A stretch of DNA of 23,095 nucleotides from Chrysiogenia bacterium (GTDB lineage: Bacteria > JAGRBM01): assembly GCA_020434085.1 (NCBI GenBank), contig JAGRBM010000467.1:1-23095 (forward strand), read 5' to 3'. Positions 7,192 to 14,082 of this stretch are shown one piece after another (within the stretch, counting starts at the first letter, position 1; each line of letters begins with the position of its first letter). Both the position numbers and the translations under genes were made by a program. The notes below the pieces were generated by a model. It saw nothing but the letters and a program-made list of their open reading frames with translations, made no database searches and had not been told where the DNA came from.

Positions 7192-7848
7192 CTAGGCCTT
7201 TTTCTCGGCTTCAATCCAGTGGAATTTGAAATCGCAGCACGGCCCGCCCTCGGCGAGCGTCGTGGTGCGCGTGTAGCGGATTTCGGGCTGGTGGGTCTCG
7301 AAATACCCCTCATCGCCGGCACAGAACATCTTGGCCAGCTCGGGGACGCCGGCGCGGACGGTCAGCTCGTGGAACCAGCACTTGGTCACGGTGAAGTCCA
7401 CGCGCTCTAGCCCCACGACGGCAATGTCGGACTCGGCATTGACGATGGGCCGGACGATCTCGGCGGCCTTTGCGTCGCGCGCGGCCTGGTCCAGGTCCAC
7501 GTATTCCGCGCGGTGCAGGGTGGGCAGGGCATGGGCCAGAAACTCGATGGCCACCGCCTTGACGAGCTTGCGGGCAATTTCGAAGGCGCGCTGCTCACCG
7601 ACTTTTTCCTTGAGAAGCTGGTAGAGCAGGATCACCTGGCCCACCTGGCGCCGGCTCAGGCGCTCTTTCTCGTCAACGGGCTCGCCCACATCGTGAAACG
7701 GCTCACCACGCAGGTGGCGGGCCTCCAGCTTTACCAGCATGGGGAGCAGTGCGCGCACGCCGATCTCACGGCGAAGCAGCCGCACGGCCTCAATGGCGCC
7801 GCGAAACTCAAAGTAACGGTTGATGGTCGATTCCGAGAGCATGGCCAT
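7192..7848 (-). CDS. L-2-amino-thiazoline-4-carboxylic acid (ATC) hydrolase-family protein
   Basis: 218 residues. The C-terminal half carries the ATC hydrolase family signature: FTVTKCWFHELTVRAGVPEL (Cys157), FCAGDEGYF (Cys176) and IRYTRTTTLAEGGPCCDFKF (TRT at 193-195, CCDF at 204-207). The N-terminal half is helical. The founding member is the Pseudomonas AtcB enzyme, which opens the thiazoline ring of L-ATC to give S- or N-carbamoyl-cysteine during L-cysteine production. Most family members are uncharacterised. No AtcC-like N-carbamoyl-cysteine amidohydrolase is nearby, so the reaction here may differ. It is the first gene of a unit with the unknown gene at 6580. GGGGAA lies 10 bases before the ATG, and a second ATG two codons in is possible. 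Confidence 0.85.
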   Translation of the reverse strand: MAMLSESTINRYFEFRGAIEAVRLLRREIGVRALLPMLVKLEARHLRGEPFHDVGEPVDEKERLSRRQVGQVILLYQLLKEKVGEQRAFEIARKLVKAVAIEFLAHALPTLHRAEYVDLDQAARDAKAAEIVRPIVNAESDIAVVGLERVDFTVTKCWFHELTVRAGVPELAKMFCAGDEGYFETHQPEIRYTRTTTLAEGGPCCDFKFHWIEAEKKA

Positions 7849-7928
7849 GGTGCGTCATTTCCCCGTCGCCTCTTCATAGCGCATGGGCCCGGCACTGGGA
7901 AAGCGCGGGGCGCCGGGAGCGCAGGGCG

Positions 7929-7945
7929 CTTGGCCTGGCGCCAAG
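7929..7945 (-). promoter_or_regulatory. Inverted repeat upstream of the ATC-hydrolase-like operon
   Basis: CTTGGC CTGGC GCCAAG is a perfect 6-bp inverted repeat with a 5-bp centre, about 80 bases before the start at 7848. A -10-like TATCAT lies just upstream on the minus strand (7959-7954), though without a good -35. The repeat would then sit at about the transcription start, where a repressor could act. No regulator gene is adjacent. Confidence 0.35.
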
Positions 7946-8046
7946 AAAGCGCCATGATATCAAAGTTAATGACGGGTATCGGGACGTTTCGTGCGCGGGG
8001 CAAATGCCGGGGGCGGGGTTTGCGCATGTGAAGTCACGGGACGTGA

Positions 8047-9252
8047 ATGATTCAGCATGATCTGGACAACATGAACGACGCAGCGACAGGTGAGCGCGCC
8101 ACACTTGCCAAATCGGCCAGTGACCCGCTCGATCGCCGCGACCTGGCCCGGCTTCTCTACGGCTACCTGGCCGGCACGGCCGCCATCGCCGTCTTCGGCA
8201 GTGTCCTGCTGGCAGCCGAGGTCTATCCCCGTCCCGAACACACCACAATGGAGAAACTGCTTCTGTGGACGGTGATGCTCTCCATCCCGCTCCACATCCC
8301 GGCTCTTCTGGTCATTCACAGGCTCGACAAGGCAGGCCTGCAGCGTTTTGCCACATGGATCCTGTTTACGAGCAGCTTCCTGCTCACCGCGCTGATCCAT
8401 CTTTCGGGTACCTACACCGCGATCGTCGGCATCCTGATCTTTACGGAGATCGGCATGGCCACACTCATTCTCGCTCCGCGGACGGCGGGCCTGCTGGTAT
8501 TGCTGCAGTTCCTGCAGTTCGCCGCCATTGTTGTGCTTGAAAAACTCGGCGTCATCCCGCGCCAGACCATTCTGCTTGAGCTCTTCAATTTCAATGCGGG
8601 CAACATGCAGATGGTTGCCGTGCTGGCGCTTTTTGGCGGCGTTCTCGGCACGATCTTCTCCTGGTCGACCTACGTGCGAAAACGCTTCGAGGAAATTCAC
8701 CTGGAGCTCGCAGCGCTGGCCGTCACCGACAAGCTCACGGGCCTTCCCAACCGGCGCAGCTTTGACGAAGCCCTCTACCGCGAAGTGGCGCGCGCCCGCC
8801 GCCTTGGCAGTCCGATCTCCATGCTCATGTGCGATGCCGATCACTTCAAGGTGGTCAACGACACCTATGGTCATGGCAAGGGTGACGAAGTGCTGCGCCG
8901 CATCGCCGATGTGCTGCTGGGAAGCGTGCGCGTGGGCGTCGATCAGCCGGCACGCATCGGCGGCGAGGAATTCGCCATCATTTTGAGTGACTCCAGCCTC
9001 AGCACGGCGACCGAAGTGGCCGAGCGCATTGTAGAGACCATGCGCCAGCTACGCTTCGAGGCAAAGGGCGAGCACTTTCGCGTTACGCTGAGCATCGGCG
9101 TTACCAGCCTGCAGGGAACAGCCGCCGATGGCGATCTGCTCATCGAGGCGACCGACGTGTTGCTCTATCGCGCAAAAAACGGCGGTCGCAATCAGGTCGT
9201 CGCCATGAGCGTCGAGGACCTCCAGGGCGAGGGGCCGGCCTTCGCCGTCTAG
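8047..9252 (+). CDS. Membrane-bound diguanylate cyclase (GGDEF) with six-TM sensor region
   Basis: 401 residues. About six hydrophobic segments fill residues 37-206 (near 37-58, 71-91, 102-119, 123-142, 147-164 and 187-206). A short linker leads into a GGDEF domain at about 222-388: DKLTGLPNRR (228-237), DADHFKVVNDTYGH and the active site GGEEF (305-309). GGEEF is competent for making c-di-GMP from two GTP. The inhibitory RxxD site upstream is degenerate: the Asp (299) is kept but the Arg position is Val (VGVD), so product inhibition may be weak. The membrane part is not a named sensor to my eye. The start could also be the ATG at 8071. The gene ends 7 bases from the convergent hydrolase gene, with no terminator between. 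Confidence 0.92.
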   Translation: MIQHDLDNMNDAATGERATLAKSASDPLDRRDLARLLYGYLAGTAAIAVFGSVLLAAEVYPRPEHTTMEKLLLWTVMLSIPLHIPALLVIHRLDKAGLQRFATWILFTSSFLLTALIHLSGTYTAIVGILIFTEIGMATLILAPRTAGLLVLLQFLQFAAIVVLEKLGVIPRQTILLELFNFNAGNMQMVAVLALFGGVLGTIFSWSTYVRKRFEEIHLELAALAVTDKLTGLPNRRSFDEALYREVARARRLGSPISMLMCDADHFKVVNDTYGHGKGDEVLRRIADVLLGSVRVGVDQPARIGGEEFAIILSDSSLSTATEVAERIVETMRQLRFEAKGEHFRVTLSIGVTSLQGTAADGDLLIEATDVLLYRAKNGGRNQVVAMSVEDLQGEGPAFAV

Positions 9253-9259
9253 TTTTCGA

Positions 9260-10171
9260 TTATCTGAAGAATCCCGAGAGAGCGCGGCTGACTTCGTCCG
9301 GCTGCTCAAGATGCGGCCAGTGGCCGGCCTTGCCGATCTGATGCACGGTGAGATCGCCGAGCATGGGGCGCATCGGATCCACGAGCTTCGGAGGGAGCAG
9401 GGGATCGTCCTGGCCCATGAGGAAGAGCACCGGCATCTGGAGCTTGCGATTCTTGTCGCCGGCACTCTGGCGGCCGCTCAGCGGCGCGCTGCGATAGTAG
9501 GCCAGCGGCCCGTGCCAACTGTTCGGGCGCGAATAGAGCATGTGGTAGTAGTGCAGCTCGCCGCTCGAGAGCGGAAGTCTGCGACCGCTGGCAACCAGCC
9601 GGAAGCAATTGATCAGGAAGTCGCGCGGACGCGCGTTCAGCACGGCCTCCGCCAAACCGCGGGCGCGCATGAAGGGCACGTAGGCGAACTGGGGTTTCTG
9701 CCACAGGCGACGCGCGATCTTCGCATCGCTCATGTTGATGATGTGCTCGAAGGCCAGAAGGTGCGGCGTGTTGAGCGAGGCCACCCGGCGGCAGCGCTCG
9801 GGATGGGCGAAGACGAAGCGCCACATGAGCAGCGCGCCCCAGTCATGCCCCACAAGGCTCACCTGCTTGATCCCCAGGGCGTCGAGAATCCCATACAGAT
9901 CCGAGGCGAAGGTGTTGGCGTCGTAGCCGTCTTTGGTGACCTGCGACTGGCCGTATCCGCGCAGATCGAGGGCGATCACGCGGTAGTATTTTGCCAGCGC
10001 GTCCATCTGGCGGTGCCAGGAAAACCAGTTCTCGGGAAAACCGTGCAGAAAAAGAACCGGCTCTCCCTCTCCCTTTTCCACGTAGTGAAAGCGCATGCCG
10101 ATGGCATCGACGAATCGGTGCTCGCCGACACTTTCGGGGTGCACGCCTTCAATGGGGGAGGTGATGATCAT
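9260..10171 (-). CDS. Alpha/beta hydrolase, soluble epoxide-hydrolase-like
   Basis: 303 residues. Family motifs are clear: HGFPENW (43-49, oxyanion loop), GHDWGA (108-113) with Asp110 as nucleophile, Asp255 or 256 (GQDDPLL) as acid, and His284 (GHWPHLEQP). The cap domain has HYYHMLY near 207-213 and LAYYR near 223-227. The YYR motif supplies one of the two tyrosines that activate the epoxide in this family. An Asp nucleophile excludes ordinary esterases; haloalkane dehalogenase is possible but lacks the cap tyrosines. It is the last gene of a three-gene unit and follows the ArsC-family gene by 13 bases. It has no signal peptide and should be cytoplasmic. Confidence 0.88.
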   Translation of the reverse strand: MIITSPIEGVHPESVGEHRFVDAIGMRFHYVEKGEGEPVLFLHGFPENWFSWHRQMDALAKYYRVIALDLRGYGQSQVTKDGYDANTFASDLYGILDALGIKQVSLVGHDWGALLMWRFVFAHPERCRRVASLNTPHLLAFEHIINMSDAKIARRLWQKPQFAYVPFMRARGLAEAVLNARPRDFLINCFRLVASGRRLPLSSGELHYYHMLYSRPNSWHGPLAYYRSAPLSGRQSAGDKNRKLQMPVLFLMGQDDPLLPPKLVDPMRPMLGDLTVHQIGKAGHWPHLEQPDEVSRALSGFFR

Positions 10172-10184
10172 GCGTGGGAGCTCT

Positions 10185-10535
10185 CTACAGCAGCGCGTTG
10201 ACGTTCTCGGGCGGGCGACCGATCACGGCCTTCTTGCCCTTGACCACGATGGGGCGCTCGATGAGCCTGGGATTCTTCGAGAGCAGTTCCAGCAGCTTGG
10301 CATCAGCCGGGACTTTTTGGTCCAGCCCCAGTTCCTTGAACTCGGCTTCCTTCTTGCGGACGATCTCCATGGGAGCGACGCCCAGCATTTTCACGATCTC
10401 GGCCAGTTCACTGGCAGAGGGCGGGGTCTGCAGATACTCGACCACTTCGATGGAGGCGCCGGCGTCTTCGAGCAGCGCCAGCGTCTGGCGCGACTTTGAA
10501 CAGCGCGGGTTGTGATAGATGGTGATCTTTGCCAT
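10185..10535 (-). CDS. arsC: ArsC/YfgD-family glutaredoxin-dependent reductase
   Basis: 116 residues. The redox Cys12 lies in NPRCSKSRQTL. Arg60, Arg94 (ERPIVV) and Arg107 (IGRPPE) fall at the same numbers as the arsenate-binding arginines of E. coli ArsC. Length matches the short ArsC/YfgD group. In true ArsC these residues bind arsenate, and Cys12 is regenerated by glutathione and glutaredoxin. No arsR, arsB or acr3 lies in the window, and the neighbours are a small protein and an epoxide-hydrolase-like enzyme. A housekeeping YfgD-type role is therefore as likely as arsenic resistance. AGGAGA precedes the ATG, and the gene lies 15 bases after the small protein gene. Confidence 0.87.
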   Translation of the reverse strand: MAKITIYHNPRCSKSRQTLALLEDAGASIEVVEYLQTPPSASELAEIVKMLGVAPMEIVRKKEAEFKELGLDQKVPADAKLLELLSKNPRLIERPIVVKGKKAVIGRPPENVNALL

Positions 10536-10550
10536 TTGAGGTTCTCCTGG

Positions 10551-10802
10551 TCAGGTCAGCTTGTCGTAGTCGACCTGTTCGCGGGGGATCGGGAGCTTGT
10601 CGAGCTCGGCTTCCAGGGTGGGGAGCCACTCATTGAGCGGCTTGTCCTCGGGCAGGATGATCCGCGCGATGCCCGAATCGAGCATCTCGATGCTGCCCGC
10701 GCCGCTGGGCTTGAGCGGCACCTCGATCTTCTCGCGGTGAATGCCCAGTTTGTCGATAATCTCGAAGATCTTGCGCATCTCTGCCATGCCGACGATTGCC
10801 AT
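10551..10802 (-). CDS. Small protein of unknown function
   Basis: 83 residues with a strong ribosome site (AAGGAG) before the ATG at 10802. It has no cysteines, signal or membrane segment. The sequence is a helix (EMRKIFEIIDKLGIHREKIE) followed by short strands (GSIEMLDSGIARIILPEDKP) and an acidic helix (LEAELDKLPIPREQ). I do not recognise a family. It is first in the unit with the ArsC-family and epoxide-hydrolase-like genes. Normal codon use and tight spacing argue that it is real. Confidence 0.75.
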   Translation of the reverse strand: MAIVGMAEMRKIFEIIDKLGIHREKIEVPLKPSGAGSIEMLDSGIARIILPEDKPLNEWLPTLEAELDKLPIPREQVDYDKLT

Positions 10803-10882
10803 TGCTTGCTCCTTGCCGGCGCGTAGTTATAAGCGCCGCATCGCCCGGGCGCAAAGGGGGCTGACCGGTGAACCCCCAGCCC

Positions 10883-10918
10883 AAAAACAAAGAGCCCCGC
10901 CCGAATGGGCGGGGCTCT
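10883..10918 (-). terminator. Intrinsic terminator of the first diiron gene
   Basis: Read on the minus strand, AGAGCCCCGCCC pairs perfectly with GGGCGGGGCTCT (10918-10907 with 10902-10891) around an ATTC loop, followed by TTGTTTTT. It lies 28 bases after the stop at 10946. Confidence 0.9.
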
Positions 10919-10945
10919 GCGGCTTCAAAGGAAGCCGGCTGTAGA

Positions 10946-12244
10946 CTAGTTGAGCATGCTGGCCACCGCGCGCTGGGCGTCGCGGGCGCTGCGGGCTGCG
11001 TTCTTGCCGATGCGCATCTTGGCAATCATGTCGCCGATACCGCCGAAGATGTCCGAACCGAACACCTCGCGCTCGCGGTCGGCCATGTCCTGGCTGATCT
11101 CACCGCCGCGCAGCAGGGTGTAATCGCGATAACCCTCGTATTTTTCGGGCTCGAAGTTCCGCACGTAGGCATTGAACAGGTTGTTGATGCCGTAGAGGAT
11201 GTCCTCGCGCTTCTGCGGCATGGGGAAGCCCGAACGCTCGGACAGGCGGGTCACCTTGGCCACGAAGCGGCCGAAGAACTCGAAGACATTCAGGCCCAGG
11301 GTCTCGAAGTAGGGCTTGTAGTCGAAGATGATCGGCAGCGCCGGAACGAGCATCATCATGCGCGCACGCTGATACTTGGGATCGTGCGTGACGTGCTCGG
11401 GGATGTTGCCCAGCGAATTGTAGGTCTGCGGGAAGGCGCAGTGGCGCGACTCGTCCATGTGGAAGGCGCGCATGATGTGACGCAGCCCCGGGAAGTCCTC
11501 GAAGTGCGAGAACAGGTTCGTCGCGAAGCTCTCGAGGATGACGTTCATGCCGAAGAGCTTGTGGTAGTAGTCCTTGCCCGCGACGGTTTCGAAGAGCATG
11601 CGCGCCGAGGTCTTGAGCGGACGGATGTCGTCGATGGTGCGGAGCATCTCGCGCAGCACCATGAAGTGCTTGGCTTCTTCCATGGCCTGCATGGCCATGC
11701 CCATCTTGGCGCCCGTGCCCTTGACGACGGGCAGCAGGGTGGCGCTGGTGTAGAGGGCGTAGGCCTCGCCGTGGCCCAGCAGCGACATGATCGTGCAGAT
11801 CGCTTCGCGCTGTTCGGGGCTGTAGGCCTCCTGGAATTCGCGACGGACTTCGTCGGAGGTAACGTGGGCGACAAGATCGTCGATCTCCACGGTCGGGTCG
11901 TCTTCACAGATGGCACCCTCGCCATGGTAGGCGCCGACAATGACGTGGTCTTTGACAGCGGCGGCCTTGTCGGCGCGCGAGGCGTCCTGGAATCCCAGAT
12001 AGGGAGCAACCGTCTCGGCCTTCCAGAGGTTCACGAAGGCTTTTTCGTAGTTGCGCTGGGTCAGCAGCTCCATCTCACCACCTTCGAAGGTCGCGGTCTT
12101 GTCGTCGTATTTGTTGACAAGGTTCGACTCGATGCGGCGACGGATGTAGGGCTCGGCCTTGTAATAGGTGCCCATCACACCCTTGAAACCGTTAACGAAA
12201 GCAGCCTCAGCAGCTTTTTCTTTCCAGGTCTGGGTTCCACTCAT
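10946..12244 (-). CDS. Ferritin-like diiron-carboxylate protein, paralogue 1
   Basis: 432 residues. The middle carries a full set of diiron ligands of the four-helix-bundle (ferritin-like/RNR R2) type. The first pair is Glu160 (GHGEAYALY) with MEEAKH (Glu190, His193). The second pair is Glu238 (ILESFATN) with DESRH (Glu265, His268). The spacings, 28 residues from Glu160 to EEAKH and 25 from Glu238 to DESRH, resemble the repeated EX28-37DEXXH pattern of AurF-type N-oxygenases and other O2-activating diiron enzymes. His262 may add a third imidazole. Long N- and C-terminal extensions lie outside that core, which makes it larger than AurF (about 340). No signal peptide or membrane helix is seen. 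An oxidase or oxygenase role is likely and the substrate is unknown. It lies 90 bases downstream of tetR on the same strand and ends at an intrinsic terminator. GGAG precedes the ATG. Confidence 0.85.
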   Translation of the reverse strand: MSGTQTWKEKAAEAAFVNGFKGVMGTYYKAEPYIRRRIESNLVNKYDDKTATFEGGEMELLTQRNYEKAFVNLWKAETVAPYLGFQDASRADKAAAVKDHVIVGAYHGEGAICEDDPTVEIDDLVAHVTSDEVRREFQEAYSPEQREAICTIMSLLGHGEAYALYTSATLLPVVKGTGAKMGMAMQAMEEAKHFMVLREMLRTIDDIRPLKTSARMLFETVAGKDYYHKLFGMNVILESFATNLFSHFEDFPGLRHIMRAFHMDESRHCAFPQTYNSLGNIPEHVTHDPKYQRARMMMLVPALPIIFDYKPYFETLGLNVFEFFGRFVAKVTRLSERSGFPMPQKREDILYGINNLFNAYVRNFEPEKYEGYRDYTLLRGGEISQDMADREREVFGSDIFGGIGDMIAKMRIGKNAARSARDAQRAVASMLN

Positions 12245-12334
12245 GATTGTCTATCTCCTGCCTTTTATTTCTAACTGGTCGTCCGTCTCAGGTTCGGGTT
12301 GGACCAGGTTGTTTGCCTCACAACCCCCGGCGTT

Positions 12335-12985
12335 TCAGGCCGAGGGAACGGTGATCAGTTTGGTAAGCAGATCCTTGAAATCATCGAAGGCCTGCTGCGC
12401 GCCCTCGGCATCAACCTGCAGACGCATTGCAAATCCCGGAATCGTCGCAACCAAGAGCTGCGCCAGACGCGAGACCGGAATGGCGAGCTGGTCGGCCACC
12501 GGGCCGAGCGCATCGCGCGCGGCTTCTTCCACAAAAGCCACGATCGAACGCATGAACTTGCGGTGATGCTCCTGCAGGGCAGGGTATTTGCCCGCCAGGT
12601 TCCACAGGTCGAGTCCGAAGAAGATGAAGTTGTCGTTCTTGCAGATGAGCCGCCACACCATGTCGAGCGTCGCAATGGCACGCTCGATCGAGGGCTCGCC
12701 CTTGAGCGAGTAGTTGCGGATGCGTTCCTTGGTCAGGTTGAAGAGCAGGTCCTGCAGCTCATAGAGCAGGTGTTCCTTGCTCTCGAAGTGGTAGTGCAGC
12801 AGGCTCTTGGAGACGCCGGCGCGCTGCGCGATTTCCTTGGTGGTGGTCTTTTCGTAGCCGTGCTCGGCAAAGCACTGCCCGGCGGCGAAGAGAATCTTCA
12901 CCACACTGGGGTTACTTACGTTGGCCTGGGGAAACTCTCGCTCGTCGAGCTCCTCCCGGGACTTCTCTTGTGCGCGCTCCGACAT
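12335..12985 (-). CDS. TetR-family transcriptional repressor
   Basis: 216 residues. A disordered charged leader of about 25 residues precedes the TetR N-terminal domain: ILFAAGQCFAEHGYEKTTTK then EIAQRAGVSKSLLHYHFESK, with the helix-turn-helix at about 47-66. The C-terminal ligand domain (85-216) is helical and shows no family-specific motif. GGAG lies 6 bases before the ATG. A promoter and a palindromic site (13008-13026) sit directly upstream, so it probably represses itself. Two more copies of the site lie before the GST gene and the second diiron gene, suggesting it controls the whole cluster. It is followed on the same strand by the first diiron gene after 90 bases. Confidence 0.93.
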   Translation of the reverse strand: MSERAQEKSREELDEREFPQANVSNPSVVKILFAAGQCFAEHGYEKTTTKEIAQRAGVSKSLLHYHFESKEHLLYELQDLLFNLTKERIRNYSLKGEPSIERAIATLDMVWRLICKNDNFIFFGLDLWNLAGKYPALQEHHRKFMRSIVAFVEEAARDALGPVADQLAIPVSRLAQLLVATIPGFAMRLQVDAEGAQQAFDDFKDLLTKLITVPSA

Positions 12986-13007
12986 TCCTTACTCCGAGGT
13001 CAGCTTT

Positions 13008-13026
13008 CCTGACCGGCTGGCCAGTC
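13008..13026 (-). promoter_or_regulatory. TetR operator candidate A (tetR promoter)
   Basis: On the minus strand it reads GACTGGCCAGCCGGTCAGG. It starts 4 bases after the -10 of the tetR promoter, so it covers the expected transcription start. The symmetric core is CTGGCC-N4-GGTCAG with one mismatch. It matches sites B and C at every position of GACTGRCCNNNYGGTCAGG. Confidence 0.75.
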
Positions 13027-13030
13027 ACAG

Positions 13031-13058
13031 ACTATCGCGCCATTCTGCGCCGTGTCAA
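13031..13058 (-). promoter_or_regulatory. tetR promoter
   Basis: TTGACA (13058-13053) and GATAGT (13036-13031) are spaced by 16 bp on the minus strand, about 46 bases before the ATG at 12985. The layout matches that of the second diiron gene's promoter. Confidence 0.65.
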
Positions 13059-13157
13059 ACAGTTTTCTATTGCCCGCAAACATTCGTTATTCAGTCTGTA
13101 ATTACAATGGGTTAGGTGTTTTGCAGGGCCCCTCAAACCCTGTTTGGAGAGGCTCGG

Positions 13158-13176
13158 GACTGGCCGCGTGGTCAGG
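13158..13176 (+). promoter_or_regulatory. TetR operator candidate B (upstream of the GST gene)
   Basis: GACTGGCCGCGTGGTCAGG, about 140 bases before the GST start. It shares with site A the left block GACTGGCC and the right block GGTCAGGAAA, including the AAA that follows the 19-bp site. The core is CTGGCC-N4-GGTCAG. Its position relative to a GST promoter is unknown. Confidence 0.7.
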
Positions 13177-13315
13177 AAATTGAGCTTTTACTCACCCCGA
13201 ATCAGGCGGCGCCGCTCCGCCTGACTGCAGCATCCAAAGACCCGCTACTCCGCGCGCGCCGGGGATGCTACTAACGCTCTCACTGAAGAAACTCCCCATC
13301 AAAGGACGTCCACAC

Positions 13316-13924
13316 ATGCTCAAGCTCTATCATGCCCCCAAGACCCGCTCGGTGCGGGTGATGTGGCTGCTCGAAGAACTCGGCCTCGACTACGCCGTGC
13401 ACAAGCTGGCCTTCTCGCCCGAGGCGCTCAAGAGCGAGGAATACCTCAAGATCAATCCAATGGGCCGCGTCCCGGCGATCGAGGACGACGGCATCTGCAT
13501 GTTCGAGTCCGGCGCCATTGTTCAATACATCCTGGAGAAATACGGGGAGGGACGGCTCGAACCCAAAGTCGGCACGCCCGAGCGCGCGAAGTTCCTGCAG
13601 TGGATGCACTTCGCCGAGGGCCAAGCCATGAGCCCGTTCTCCGACATCTTCCAACACTCCATGATCCTTCCCGCCGATGAGCGTGTGCCCGAGATCGCCA
13701 AAAAGGGGCGAGAGAAATCCGCCGACGTGCTGGACGTGCTGGAGAAAGCGCTCGAAGGAAAGACCTGGCTGTGCGGCGAGGAGTTCACCGCAGCCGACAT
13801 CATGGTGGGCTACGTGGTCTTCTCGGCCAAGATGCTCGGCCTCATCAACGACAAACTGCCGAACCTCAAGGCCTACTGGGACCGCATCAAGGACCGCCCG
13901 GCCTTTCAGAAAGCGGCGGCCTGA
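13316..13924 (+). CDS. Glutathione S-transferase
   Basis: 202 residues from the ATG at 13316, chosen because AAAGGA lies upstream and the fold begins at once (LKLYHAPKTRSVRVMWLLEE). An in-frame ATG at 13265 would add 17 atypical residues. The thioredoxin-like domain has Ser12 as the possible catalytic residue, the cis-proline RVPAI (Pro53) and glutathione-binding Glu64-Ser65 (FESGAI). The C-terminal helical domain (about 88-202) has the FTAADIM capping motif with Asp161. It would conjugate or isomerise electrophiles with glutathione in the cytoplasm. It is divergent from tetR and preceded by a TetR-type operator, so it is probably co-regulated with the two diiron genes. It ends at its own terminator. 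Confidence 0.93.
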   Translation: MLKLYHAPKTRSVRVMWLLEELGLDYAVHKLAFSPEALKSEEYLKINPMGRVPAIEDDGICMFESGAIVQYILEKYGEGRLEPKVGTPERAKFLQWMHFAEGQAMSPFSDIFQHSMILPADERVPEIAKKGREKSADVLDVLEKALEGKTWLCGEEFTAADIMVGYVVFSAKMLGLINDKLPNLKAYWDRIKDRPAFQKAAA

Positions 13925-13970
13925 GAGAAAAGGGACGAGCGAACCTCGCTCCAACGACAACGGATGTGCA

Positions 13971-13995
13971 GGGGCGGGGTTTACCCGCCCCTTTT
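13971..13995 (+). terminator. Intrinsic terminator of the GST gene
   Basis: GGGGCGGG (13971-13978) pairs with CCCGCCCC (13984-13991) around GTTTA, followed by TTTT. It lies 47 bases after the stop. Confidence 0.85.
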
Positions 13996-14002
13996 GCATG
14001 TA

Positions 14003-14038
14003 CGCAGAAAGCCGCGCCCCGAGAGGGTGGGGCGCGGC
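14003..14038 (-). terminator. Intrinsic terminator of the second diiron gene
   Basis: On the minus strand GCCGCGCCCC (14038-14029) pairs with GGGGCGCGGC (14020-14011) around an 8-base loop, followed by TTTCTGCG. The U-tract is short. It lies 44 bases after the stop at 14083 and back to back with the GST terminator. Confidence 0.75.
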
Positions 14039-14082
14039 CTTGTGCTTGGGAAGACCCGCTTGGGAGCGGGGGGAAGCCGTGT

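Larger units (their letters stand above)
12986..13315. other. 330-base regulatory region between tetR and the GST gene
   Basis: Contains the tetR promoter (13031-13058) and two copies of the shared operator (13008-13026 and 13158-13176). It also holds a 10-bp palindrome TGTAATTACA (13097-13106) and a short inverted repeat CAAAC CCT GTTTG (13134-13146). I found no convincing -35/-10 pair for the plus-strand GST gene, although TACAAT at 13103-13108 could be a -10. No open frame here looks coding. Confidence 0.6.

Noticed and set aside
5428-7410. A 660-codon plus-strand open frame
   Set aside because: It lies antisense to the esterase, unknown and ATC-hydrolase-like genes, all of which have family motifs, ribosome sites and good codon use. 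The product is rich in G, R, V and H with no domain.
10185-10535. Arsenic resistance island
   Set aside because: Only a short ArsC/YfgD-family gene is present, with no arsR, transporter or other ars gene in the window.
10868-12274. A 468-codon plus-strand open frame
   Set aside because: It is the antisense of diiron gene 1, and its low-complexity AHLA/GLEV-type sequence is typical of antisense GC-rich frames.
12275-12307. CTGGTC and GACCAG between tetR and diiron gene 1
   Set aside because: The arms are 21 bases apart and do not match the shared operator, so no regulatory call is made.
12720-12745. TGGTCAGG half-site within tetR
   Set aside because: The left half does not match, and it lies in coding sequence.
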